64,000 nt of DNA from Certhia americana. Lineage: Eukaryota; Chordata; Aves; Passeriformes; Certhiidae. Under the pieces are notes generated by a model. That model ran no database searches and was not told where the DNA came from. It was given only the letters and a program-made list of their open reading frames with translations. Below are positions 1 to 11,019 of this stretch, one piece after another. The translations under genes were made by a program, and so were the position numbers. The stretch spans positions 67,903,426-67,967,425 of the forward strand of contig CM031878.1 of NCBI GenBank assembly GCA_018697195.1, written 5' to 3'. The number at the start of each line of letters is the position of its first letter. The first letter of the stretch is position 1.

Positions 1-700
1 GTGTGGTTTCTCTAGATCTGAAACTTTTCTCTCAAGCCCCTTTGCTTCATAATTACAGTGGCAATGGCAGCCTCACAGCCTTATTGTTCTTCCCCTAAAA
101 ATACACCTTTGAAAAAAGATTTCTTGGTTGTGTCACCTTTTGACCATAAACCCAAGAAACTTTCCTTTGCTATATTTCGGTAAGAACGTTGGAATCTCTA
201 TTAATTTCCTCGTAACGAGTTTGACATTTACTAACCAATGGGTCCCCATAAACAGCATGGCCTGAGAACTTTAGAATCACTTTATCCTTTGGAATCTGTT
301 TACTTTTGATGGAATAAATGTACAAAACCCAGAGTCTTGCAGGGTATTCCTAAGAGAAGAAAAATTTGGCTGATTAGGTTATTCTCTGTATTTCTGTTCT
401 TCACAAGTGTGCACACAGTCCTGTCCACTTGAGCAGAATCAAACACACAGAGCTCCAGTGCTGCCTCCAAGATTCTGGCAGCTGTCAGCCAGAGTCAGAA
501 GTGTTAGTGCTCTTGCAATAGCAGAGATTTGAGGGTATTTTCCTCATTTGTTTCCAAACTCTCTTTCTCTCCATTGTATATGTCTCATACACATCTGTAA
601 GAAAAGGGAATCCAGAAAGCCATTTTGCCTATAAAATGTAAATTCAGACTCCGTCATTCATGTTTTGGCCAGGCATATACACTCCGTGTTTCAGCTGCTA

Positions 701-736
701 AAGGGATGGATTGGCCAATGGCAAAATCCATCCCTT
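701..736. repeat. 12-bp perfect inverted repeat
   Basis: The arms AAGGGATGGATT (701-712) and AATCCATCCCTT (725-736) are exact reverse complements separated by 12 nt. The spacer itself contains TTGGCCAA-like symmetry. It could fold as a short hairpin. There is no U-run typical of a terminator, and no function is implied. Confidence 0.6.
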
Positions 737-1068
737 AGAACTGCAGAAAATAAGCAGGGCTATACTTATCCTTGAGAGTTAGGTAATGCAGGATCCAGCT
801 CCACGGTTGGTTCTTTCTAGCTTTCTCTCTACATGGCTGAGAATAGCTGCAAGACCAAGGAAGGAAGCATTCAGTGCATGGAAATCCACAGTGTTTGCAA
901 GAAGCGTGTTACGTGTAAGCTCTGATTGCTGCTCTGTTTGCCAGTCTTTACCACTTCACTGCTAGTCTGAGATGACAACAGAGAATTTCAGTTGGGTGTG
1001 ATGCTCCACATGACTGTATTTGAGAAAACTTTCAGCATGACTTCTGAGCAGAAATAAATAAACTTTTG

Positions 1069-1084
1069 TTTTTTTTTTTTTTTT
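1069..1084. repeat. T16 homopolymer
   Basis: This is a run of 16 T. Read on the minus strand it could be the A-tail of a retroposed copy, but no recognisable retroposed sequence adjoins it. Confidence 0.8.
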
Positions 1085-2640
1085 AGATTTTTCAGAAGAC
1101 CTTTAGCATCCTTTCCAGCCCATTTACCCAACCAATTCAGGTTAAGTTTTCTAGTTGCAATGCACCTGAAAGAATTTCCTAACAGGTTAGCAACAATTTG
1201 AGTGCTGAAACCCAGAATGGGTAAAACCCCATATTAATTCCTAGGCTGAGAAGCAAAGTGGGTTTCTTCACTTCTCATGTCCAGTGAGAAGTGTTCACAT
1301 GTGGTTTCTTGCTCAGAGCATTAAAGGATCTGTATCTTCTACCCAGCTGCCTGCTTTCACTAACAATGCAGAAATTTAGAACATTAGCATCTGCCCTCCA
1401 TCCATTTCCCGGGAAGAGGGTCTGTCTGCAGACATTAGCCACTTTATTGGTCCAGTTGAGGGGCTGTACAGAAGAAAGGAGTTGTGAGTCACTGAAAGAA
1501 ATGTTTGCCACCCTTATTTGGACAAACCTGGACTGAAATCAGCTGCTCAGCTCAGAAGCTGGTAGGGACATGTGTGCAAGCACACATGCACAGAGGAAAT
1601 GAGTGAAAAGGAACCACTTCAAAGCAGGGCAAACCCAGGAAAACCTTTTCAACCTAACTGGTTATTAGATGCAGTAGGCATCTAGCCAAATCATTGTTGA
1701 AAGGTGAGATTAGTGCAGTGGAAGGCCTGTGTCAAGTCTATGTGTTTCTACAGCTTACACTGGTTCCTTACTTAGATTTTTCTGGAGTTGTTTTGTGCAA
1801 ACACTGAGAGGCAATAACTTTTATATAAAGTTAAATTACAGACTTCTCTGATCATGTGTCTGTCTGCAAATAACAACCCAATACTTGAAGTTTTGGACTC
1901 AAAATTATTATAATCAGGTTAATGAAATGAAACATCAATTTTTTTTTAAAAAAATGCCTAAAGGGAAAAGGAAATATGTAAGACATCACTCACCTCATAG
2001 TGTCTAATTTGCTTGTTTTATTGAATTGTCACCAACAAGGATATAAGTACTCTTACTTGGGTATGTCACTGCTGTTTTAAAAATTTAGATGACTCATCCT
2101 GAGGAAATAGAGTGAGAGACATCTATTTAGCTTTGTATTGTGTGATTACTGGAAGCTATTTAGGTGTTCTAATTTAAAATGCAACAACAGGTAAAACATA
2201 TTTGCAACTGTCCTTGAAAGGGGTGGGATGGGAATGGGTGGGTGATTGATCTAACTAAAGAGAACATCTCTGTCATCATGATAATGGAAAAAGGTTGGGG
2301 TTTTAAATGTGAGAAGTTCAACAAGGGGCAGAATGTACTCAATTTAACCCAACTTCAAGTAAGTGAATAATACACAGAGTCTTGTCTCCTAACTGGGGAA
2401 AAGATAGAGAATTTGTCTCAGACCTCTCAGTATCTGCTAGTGCAATATACTAGAACTGTTGAATAATATTATTGGTGTCTAAAATGGCACTTTGTCATTG
2501 ATATTTTAAATTGCAGTTAAAATAGCAAAGTAATTTCTAATTTGCTATTAATTTTCTTATCACTGGGTTTTAAGTGTAGAGGAAACAGGTTCTTCTAGCC
2601 TTATGCACAGTCTGTTTATATATATGGTTGCTTAGAATAT

Positions 2641-2682
2641 TTTCTCCTTTTTTTTTTCTTTTTTTTTCTTTTTTTATCTTTT
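2641..2682. repeat. Pyrimidine (T-rich) low-complexity tract
   Basis: An almost uninterrupted T/C run. It yields a spurious lysine-rich frame when read on the minus strand. Confidence 0.8.
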
Positions 2683-5067
2683 GTTCTGATAATATCTGAT
2701 AGGTATAGGTCCTTGGCAATCCTACACTTTCTTAAAGTATATTTCATGATTGCTTTTGTCTTTTCTCTTGCCCTTTGGAGAGCTATGAACATTTTGTAGG
2801 CAATGGTTAGTTTGGGTGGAAGAGTGAACTGAGGGTTATGCCATTTCCCCATTACCTGCCTGCTAAATACATTTCAAACCTTGAGCTCACTGTTGTTCAT
2901 CTCAATCTCATCCACTTTCTGCTTTTTGGGCCATAGTTTGAGGGGTCAAGATATGGACAAGTGAGAAAGAGTCCAACTGAGTAAGAAGGACAAGCATCTT
3001 CTGCAGCTCAGGACAGCACCAAGGCAGAAGATGCAGCTCGGACTGATCATCAAAAACCATAGAAGCATAATCAGGGAAAGCAGAAATCCACTTAGAGATT
3101 GCATACTATAAGAGTATGTTTTGATTGTTAGCAGAAAAAAAAATCTTATCAATGTACATGTGCTCAATAGCTGCCTTTTTGTATCAGTGATGATTGAAGT
3201 GGGATGTCTTTATTTTGGAGACAGAAAATAATAAATGGTTCGAAAAGAAACTAACCATAGTTGGTAAAACCTGATTTTCCAGAAGAGATCTGTAAAAAGT
3301 AGGAAATACTATCAAATCTGAAAAATAATAATTAAAAAAAATTCTTCAGGTCCTTTGAATATTCAAATGCATATCATGGCTCTGGATGAAAGAAAATAAC
3401 TGCATGAGAAGTGACACAATTCCCACAGATTGTCTGCTGTATGTTAATTGGATTATCTCCCTGCTTTCAGCAGTTTAATGTGAACTGTTGTAACACTGAC
3501 AGTAAGATTTCTCATGTATTTTCCTCTTGTTTTTTTCGATCTTGTTCTCAGTACTAGTTAAATGAGTCTATGATGCAATGATGAGATACAGAAAGAACAA
3601 GAAAGGTTTGTATCTGTGTCACTATTTTTTCTTTTTTTTTCCCCCCATAAAGCCACAATTTTACCTATTTTGGTGACTGTGACAATTCTGTGACTGTGAG
3701 TAGAGACCTAGAGAAGGCTGCTTCAAGGAGGACTTGATGACAGAAAACAGTTTGTGTGTAGAATAGGTCTGCATATTACACTGTCTTGGCTCTGTCTGTT
3801 TAGGCACAGATACACACCTGTTGTCAGTAGTAAATTACAACCCAAGGCATGTAAAACTGAAAACTAAAAATTTTACAAAACAAGCTAAAGCTGAGAACAA
3901 CACAGTAACTACCTCATACCAGATCTCTACTCAAGCCAGCTGACATAAAGATAGAAGTGTTGGCTGTTGGGCTGTCTTCAGATCTCAGTAGAAAAATAAG
4001 AAAATTCCCAAACTAAAATAAGTCCGGATGAAAATCGAATACAAAATATTAAAAACTCATAACAAATATTGCCAAAATGTGGTGTATGGCATCTGCCCAT
4101 AACATGTTAGTGTTATAAAATTTTTCTTCTTTTTTTGAAAGTATCCAATATTTCTTCCAGTATAACAAGTACAAACTGGCTTGCTCAAAGGCAATCCTAT
4201 GTAAAGCAGCCATGTTTCTTTGGTCCTGAATTATGAACGCTAAGTTATTATTCTTTTCATGAACAAATCTAAACAAACTTCTAATAGATTACAAATAAAG
4301 ATAAAACTTTAATATTTAAGCCTATTTGAACATTAAAAACTTCTTTGAAGGGAATATCAAAATAAAAAAATGATGAGACCTCTGTAGAAGTAATAAAAAT
4401 CAGAAAAGGATAGTATGTGTGAAGGTGTAAGGATTTTACCAGCCCCAAAAGGCTTCAAAAATATCGCAAAACAAACAGTTTGCAAAGCCCAGTTTTGTGC
4501 TACAAAAGAAAACTGCAATTCCCATGGAAACATTGCTCATAGAAATAGAAAGCATAGCTTAAAAATCAGCATGTGTTGTCACCTCTTTCTGGAGGGGCAC
4601 ATCTCTCTTATTTTAGGGAAGCCATAACTATTCACAGTTGTATTGTGAAAACCACTTATTCTTCTGAATTATCTGACTGAGAGTAAAGGTGACCTGCTCA
4701 GTTCCTAGACTTCTCCATGGTTTTTTCATCTGAGTAGCTGTTCTGGCACATCAGTTTTCATCTGTAACATGTTTACAGCTTGTTCAAGCACTCAACCTTA
4801 GTACAAGTGCGCACAGTCAAAAAGTAGATTTCTGCCCCAGTTACACAGAATGTATGGTGTGGTTTGTTTTAATGAGAATTGGCCCCTTGAGTCATATATT
4901 AAAAAGTGTGTTGTCTTCTCTTTCTGAGTAAGCACTTAACTGGCAATGTATAGGTAAAGAAAAGGTTTTTGAGTCCCAGTACAAATACTGCAGCATGAAG
5001 AAGAAAATTATAACCCACCAAGTTCACAAAGAAACTGTAAACTCTCCATAAAAATAAGCTGCTTTAA

Positions 5068-5072
5068 GATGT
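5068..5072. repeat. Left target-site duplication of the 5073 LTR
   Basis: GATGT here is repeated exactly at 5785-5789, directly after the LTR end. A 5-bp duplication fits ERVL-type integration. Confidence 0.85.
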
Positions 5073-5784
5073 TGTTGGGGGTTGGGTTGATTTCTTATAG
5101 AATTTTTTCCCAGAAGTTGCTAAGAAGCTAATGGCTGGGTGCTTTTCGCTCCTTATGGGTGCTCGGGAACAAACAAAGGAAGCAGCTACACAGAGACATT
5201 GATTCCACTTCGCTCGGGGGCAGTTTTCTGCTCTGAGGGGGGGACGGCCAGGGCTGCTCGTCTCGGCGAGGCGGAGAGCTCTCACCATCCCCTTCACCTG
5301 GGACTCCGTGGGAACACTGTCTCTTCGTGTGTCCCCCGGGATTTTGGGAACCCGTCTCCTCCTTGCCCTGCACCCACGGTTTCTTCAGTTCTGCTCGAGG
5401 TCTCCCCACGCTGTTTCTACAGCCCCTGCCAGCCGGGACACTCTTTTCCAACAGCTCCAGCCACTGTGAACCCTCGGAATTATCTCACTCTCCTAGAGCT
5501 GCTGCTAGCCTATTTGCTTGTGACGGTACTGAGGGGGGTGGGGGGGTGTTACCAGAGAAAGAACTGTGACTGACTTGTTGTTTTGGGTTTTTTTTCCTCC
5601 TCTAGTTCTGTTTGTTGTCAATATTGTAATTATTGTTAATTTACCTTGTTAGACTAACTAGTAAAAAACTGTTATTCCTACCCTCCTTATCGTTGCCTAA
5701 GACCCTTTTTTCAATTTTAGAATTATAACAAACCCCAAGGGAAGTTTCCCTTTTCTTTGGTCCCTGTCTTTCCAAACCAAGACA
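5073..5784 (+). mobile_element. Solo LTR of an avian ERVL-type endogenous retrovirus
   Basis: This 712-bp element begins TGTTGGGGG and ends CCAAGACA, so it keeps the canonical TG...CA termini, and it is flanked by the perfect 5-bp duplication GATGT. The middle (about 5200-5470) is GC- and CpG-rich compared with the AT-rich surroundings. The 3' part is T-rich and then ends in a TTCCAAACCAAGACA-like terminus that I associate with common passerine ERVL LTRs (resembling TguLTRL, from memory). No gag-pol sequence or second LTR lies next to it, so it is a solo LTR, the usual product of recombination between the two LTRs of a provirus. Open frames of up to 144 codons on both strands inside it (such as 5139-5573) come from the GC-rich composition and match no retroviral protein. 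The exact family is an inference; the LTR call is strong. Confidence 0.88.
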
Positions 5785-5789
5785 GATGT
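5785..5789. repeat. Right target-site duplication of the 5073 LTR
   Basis: GATGT follows the terminal CA of the LTR and is identical to 5068-5072. Confidence 0.85.
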
Positions 5790-6649
5790 CAAGGGTTTGA
5801 ATTATGTTATAAAGTGGTGAATTTCAACTGATTCCATCAGGGACCTATGAATCTCAAAATATTAATTTCCTAAAACAGAAACTGTGTAGAGCAAAAGACC
5901 ATGCCCGAATTTTAATAAAAAGAAAAGGGAGCATTGGAGCTTGCATGTGAGCACAACTAAAGAAATCTAGGAGGGAATAAGCTTTATCAAAGGTCTGACA
6001 ATGGGAAGGGTTTCAGTTGAGACATCAAGTTTTTACTTGCCTCTCTGAGTCATATGTCAAAGGAAACAAAACCCCATTAATTTCAATGTATAGAAAATAC
6101 TTGCTTTGGGACTAAAATGAAATGCAATGCCACTACCAGGAACATGAATAGACAGTACTTTTCAAATATTTAGAGTCTATGAAATGATAATTTATGCTGC
6201 TTTGTTCTTGCAGTCATGCATTACTTGGATTTCTAAATACATGTATGCATGTGTTTAGGGAAGAAGGATTAACATAGATGTTTAAATAGTGTGTAGATTG
6301 CCTTGTAATCACAGCCAGCCATTGTTATATATATAAGAGTAAACAATGGGAATAGGTGGAAACTAAAATTTCCTAGTGCTTATGCAAAAAAAAATTTAGT
6401 AGTAAAAATTATTGGGAAAGGAGTAGAGAACAAACCAGAAAACTAGGTTACCTTTCAAGAACTCAGTGCAGTTTAAAATTAGAGTGCTATATGCACATCT
6501 ATATTCCCTTCTCTCCATTCTTTACCTCCAAAGGACATATTAAGATTTGATAAGATAAAAGAAAAGCAATAGGGAAGGGTGGCCTAGCTTCTAGAACAAA
6601 AAGGCATTATGTGGACCAGGCGTGTAGTCTGGAAAATATGGTTGAGAAG
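5790..6649. other. Unique non-coding DNA
   Basis: No gene or repeat is recognised. A short TATATATA run lies near 6327-6338. Confidence 0.55.
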
Positions 6650-6960
6650 GGAATGTGATCGAGAGTTTGATAAATCATGAAAAGGATGGGAGAGGTTAAA
6701 GGGGAAGACCTTTCAGTGTCAATGAAAGATCTATGGGTCATCAGATAAAGCTAAGGGGCAGTTAATTTAAACAAACTAAAGGAAAATATTCTGCACAAAC
6801 AGTCATCAATGTATGGAACTTACTGTTGAGGGATAGTGAGGTACTAAGATGCTAGAGGATATAAAGTTTATAAAATATTATAGACTTGTTAAGTCCCAAA
6901 GGTAAAGACTATAAGAAACTGCATGGGCGTATTGCAGGGGCTCTCCCTGGGGGATTGAGT
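6650..6960 (+). mobile_element. Probable ancient, heavily diverged CR1 3' fragment
   Basis: A GGGGAAGACCTTT-like block, then CACAAACAGTCATCAATG and TATGGAACTTACTG followed by a GATGCTAGAGGATATAAA-like stretch, keeps the order of motifs seen in the 3' part of old CR1 copies (GAGACCT..., then TGGAACTCACTGCC...). Divergence is high and the end is not preserved. Both borders are approximate and a chance resemblance cannot be excluded. The fragment lies on the plus strand, unlike the younger CR1 tail at 7246. Confidence 0.4.
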
Positions 6961-7245
6961 GCCTATGCTTTTTCCTACTCTTTATTATGACCACTATCAG
7001 GGCATTTGGTCTGTTGTTTTACCATATGCTTTTTATAGAATACTTGAATTCCAGCTGCATCCTAAGTAAATGAGGGAAGAAAACTGGCAGAAATATTCAA
7101 GACAGTGATATTATTTGCATTATTTCAGTACATTAATCATCACTGCTTTTGGTTCATTTATTTGTTTTTTTAAATGAAATACATTTTCAAATTATACTGC
7201 AATTCCACAGTTTTTGGAAATATGTACATTACCTCTGAAGCAGAT
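6961..7245. other. Non-coding spacer between two CR1 pieces
   Basis: AT-rich sequence with no recognisable feature. Confidence 0.5.
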
Positions 7246-7430
7246 GAATCACCATAGAATCACCACAGAATCACAGAATCACAGAACAGTTTGAGCTGAA
7301 AATGACCTTTAACAATTGTCTAATCGAATCCTCCTGCCATGGGCAGGGACATCTTCCATTAGGTGAGGTTATTAAAATCCCATCCAAACTCTCTTCAAAC
7401 ATTTGCAGTAATGGATATCCACAACTTCTG
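7246..7430 (-). mobile_element. CR1 LINE 3' end, 5'-truncated
   Basis: Read on the minus strand, this copy ends in tandem GATTCTGTGATTCTGTG-like octamers (plus-strand 7246-7288, AGAATCAC units), the hallmark 3' end of CR1, which has no poly-A tail. The body contains CCTGCCATGGGCAGGGACAT, the conserved stem sequence near the CR1 3' end. It then continues through a CCATCCAAACTC...TCTTCAAACATTTGCAG...ATCCACAACTTCT-like stretch. Only about 185 bp remain, so it carries no coding region. Five-prime truncation is typical of CR1 insertion by target-primed reverse transcription. Confidence 0.85.
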
Positions 7431-7482
7431 ATTAGTACAGAATTATGTAATTCTAATTAGAATTAGCTAATTAGTACAGAAT
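7431..7482. repeat. Short direct repeat around an AT palindrome
   Basis: ATTAGTACAGAAT occurs at 7431-7443 and again at 7470-7482, a 39-bp offset. Between the copies lies a TAATTCTAATTAGAATTA palindrome. It directly adjoins the truncated 5' end of the minus-strand CR1 at 7246-7430, so it may be a local duplication from that insertion or simple AT-rich slippage. Confidence 0.5.
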
Positions 7483-10400
7483 ATATGGATAACTATTTGG
7501 TACAGATTCTGTATTTTGATTTTATTTGCAAACTAATTATGAACACAACTTTAAATAATATAAAAAGTAATAATTTACACACTAAAATTTTTTATGTCTT
7601 CTCTTTTGTGTTCAATGGAAAGACTCAGGTGCCTACATGCTAAAATAAGCATTTGTTGTCCAGACACAAAGAAGCACCTGATTAAGCAGGGTGCTTGAAG
7701 TTTTGGCAAAAGTTTGAAAAGCCTCTTGTCATTATGTATGACTGTTGACACAAAGATAAGAATAGAGCCTGACTTTTCAAATATTTAGATGGTTTACCAG
7801 CTATCTCCAAGTGCAATCCTTAAGGTAAAACTAAAAATTGTTCAGAAGTTTAAAGACAAAAACTTAGGAAAAAAGGGAATATTTACAAGTTAGCTGGGCA
7901 ATGAATGCAGTATATTAACATTTCCTCTCCTTTTCTGTTTGTACACAATCATCATTACTACTTCTTTCATCCTCTTTAAGAGATGTGATGATTAAATAAT
8001 TTAAAACAAAAGACTGGGAGAAATTGATATAAATATTTAATTCTCATTGTCTAAATCTGATTTCTCTGAAGTCTATTAAATATACCTTTAATAAGTGCAG
8101 TGTGGCTCGCTTATTTTGAAATGGCTAAAATCATGCTTGCATACAGTAGTCAAAAATATTTATAGCTTTTATTTTAAAACGTGTCAAATATTGAAAGTTA
8201 AATTAATCCACAGCTGTTTGTTGTTCTCAGTTTCAAATCAAAAATTAGATACTCAAATTTTTTGAAGTCCTTTTTTTTCACCAAAACATCATTAATGGCA
8301 ATCAAGAATCTTTACCTGCCTCCCTCTGTTATATAATTTCTTCCCTTCTGCTATTAGGGATTATTGATTTGCTTTGAAAATTTGTAGTCATGGTAAGACT
8401 AGCAACAATAATTGCTATTCAGCTGTAATTTAAGGACAAATCCCGGGTTCTGTTGCTGACCTGAAATGCCCAGGTTAAGTAAACAAAAATCTTGTGTGCT
8501 TAAAAAAAATAACTTTGCCCCATACATTGCAAGTCTCAGGTATCTTCTTTGAAGACTTATTTGAGCCTTGCACCACCCTAAAGATAAGTTATATAAAAAC
8601 TGTTTGAAATCATGTGATCATATATCCTGATTAATTTCACCATATATATATGGGGCATCTTAAATTATCTTTCATGGGATTTCCACATGTGGATGTGGTG
8701 TCCTTAAACTAATAAACAAATATGCACAGTTTTAAGAGCTGTTGGATAGCAGTCAGTATTTCAAGGGACTGCAAAAGAATAATTGAAAGCATTTTTGCAT
8801 CTTGCAACTGGTCACAAGTACTTTTCAAATTACTTCCACTTGAGGTCAAATTACTGATGTGGTCATCCAGCTCGTAAGAAAGGCAAAATTAGAAAAAAAA
8901 AAGATCAATAGAAACCTACCATCTTGAAGTATAACAGATGTTTCTGATGGAAAGGAATTAGACATTATCAAATTTGTGGAACGTGGAAGTCGTGAGTATT
9001 TTTTATGTGTGCCACATTTCAGATTGGGAAACCACCACTAAATAGCCTATGACATATTTATATTGTTAAAGTCCTTGTAAAAATACAAAGTTACTACTAT
9101 ACACTAAAAATTAAGTGAAATATCTGAGCAAAAAACTGTGGCCTAATACTTTTAGGGAGCAAACAACTACAACATTTGTGCACAAGCAAGCCCCAAAGCT
9201 AAAAATACAGTGCAAATAATGAGAATTTCTATTTTAGTTTTCCTACATCTCATTTGTAACTCAAAGTCCTAGTCTAATGCCCAGTATGAAAGCTCTTGTG
9301 TTTCATGTAGTCTTTTGAATAAGCTTTATTGTCTGTTTCTCTCGGTATCTTAATGTTTTTTCTTCAACAGTTTTTTCACCTATTTCACCTAATTCACCTG
9401 TTGTAACCATTGTCTAGCTAATGTCTGGAGCTTATTTGCCTCCAGTTTCAATGACAGCAAGATTTGCTTTTTTGGGTCACTATTCAGAGGGCTTGGATTT
9501 CTGGTTTTCATATCCTAAAAGATGTTTGTCCATATAAGTAGTGGTCTATTAATTATGATGTCAGTGGCAACATTCTGACCTTAACATATTTGCAATATGG
9601 TCAGGACATTAGTTCAATTTGAGGTTGTAACTTCCAGAGATAATGGTTTAAGCATTATTAAATTGCACTGTCAGGAACATTTTTCTCATGAAAAACAGTG
9701 CTGTAAAAGCTGTTGTATAGGACGCTGTGTGTAATTGCCTTCTAGTTGTTTCTCATGTCAATTTTGCTCTTGTTGATAAGTGAAAAGCTTTAATTTTTAA
9801 AAACATTTTTCCTGTCTAATTTCCAAGAGAACTGAAAGCACAAGAGGCCAACAAAATAAAGAGCAAAAAAGGTTGACACAACAAGGTAAATGAGAAAGAT
9901 GAGATTGGTGAGGCACAATCTGTAAACGGTGGCACTTACATCAAAGTTCACAGTGTCTTGGCAACCAACAAATACAGTTTTGAATTGGAGTTGGAAGAGA
10001 AGAATTCAGTACAACAGCGAGTGTCTTATTAGTCTTTCTGTTGTTGAAGATTAGCTTACTTTACTGAAAACCATAAATATTTAGTATTTTTCCTTTAAAG
10101 TAGCTGTGAGCTGTTGTGTGTTTTTTAAATGTTTCTAAAATAGTGTCAATGCTTCCAGTGTGTACATAGATCGACCACATGAATTTTATACACTGCAAGT
10201 AAATACAGTTTACTTGGGCATTGGAATCTTCCTATTTCATGTGATAAAAAGTGCTAATAGGAATCTAGCTACAGCATGAATATGGAAATGGAGAAATGAA
10301 ATTTAAAAAGTGCTCCAGTTTCTGTATGAATTATAGTGAAACCAGGGCTGAGTTAAAGGCATGTTCTAATGTGAGAAGAAGAGGGAAGACAATGATTGAT

Positions 10401-10591
10401 ATAAATGAAGGAATGTCCAAGCTCTATTTCAAAATGTAGGTACCCTACCATGGCTGTCAAACATCCCTTTGTATTGCTGATATTAAATGGTGCATTTCAA
10501 TATAAGACGTATAGTGAAACTGTATAATATTTTTAATAGTTTGCAAAGGAGGTCTGCAAAAGATAATATTTTGTTAGAAGAAGAATTCTAG
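7483..10591. other. Unique non-coding AT-rich DNA
   Basis: No gene, RNA or interspersed repeat is recognised. Composition is uniformly AT-rich with scattered short A and T runs. Confidence 0.55.
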
Positions 10592-11005
10592 TGACACCTT
10601 GGAGTGGCTAGACAAGGTTAAGAGAATAAAGTAGCTATTTATTAAAGGCCTTCAATAGGTACACCTTGGGCAGTCTGAAACCTCTGGGAGGGAATCCAGG
10701 CAAGATGGACAACAGTCATGAGTTTTTCACACAGATAAGAGTTTGGTTCATTTGCATATTAGGGGTTAATCCTCCAATTACAGCTTCAGGTAATGAAGTT
10801 ATATTTCCCCATCCCAAGTCAATCCCATCCCAATTCACTGTTATTTATACTTTCCAGGGCCTGAGGCAGTAGAGTGTCCTTGAGTTACAGGCCTAGAGGG
10901 GCTGTTTTGTCTGACCAAGATGTGAAGAGACCTAGGTTTCTATATGGAGTTTAGAATTACACACTAATGCACTACAGGATCTGAAAAGTATAAAATCCTA
11001 AGGCA
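10592..11005 (-). mobile_element. Avian endogenous retrovirus LTR (ERVL-like), minus strand
   Basis: On the minus strand the segment starts near TGCCTTAGGATTTTA and ends CCACTCCAAGGTGTCA, giving TG...CA ends. It has LTR order: a TATAAATA box (plus 10842-10849), then an AATAAA polyadenylation signal about 200 bp downstream (plus 10638-10643), then a short pyrimidine-rich end reading TTTATTCTCTTAACCTTGTC. That closing segment is characteristic of several avian LTR families I recall. No internal retroviral sequence is seen on either side, so it is a solo or truncated LTR. The right border could instead be 11019 (TGATGGACTAG start). No clean target duplication was found for either choice; flanks TCTAG and TTACT do not match, which suggests age. 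Confidence 0.72.
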
Positions 11006-11019
11006 TTACTAGTCCATCA

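Larger units (their letters stand above)
1..5067. other. Unique non-coding AT-rich DNA
   Basis: I recognise no gene or interspersed repeat here. Open frames are short (up to about 81 codons), occur on both strands, and resemble no protein family. Low-complexity tracts include 16 consecutive T at 1069-1084 and a pyrimidine tract at 2641-2682. A small inverted repeat lies at 701-736. The segment ends at the target site of the LTR that starts at 5073. Confidence 0.6.

Noticed and set aside
5139..5573. 144-codon open frame on the plus strand
   Set aside because: It lies wholly inside the GC-rich solo LTR, competes with open frames on the other strand, and has no protein-family motif.
7246..7288. 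Short regularly spaced repeats resembling a CRISPR array
   Set aside because: These are the terminal octamers of a CR1 element in a eukaryotic sequence; there are no spacers.
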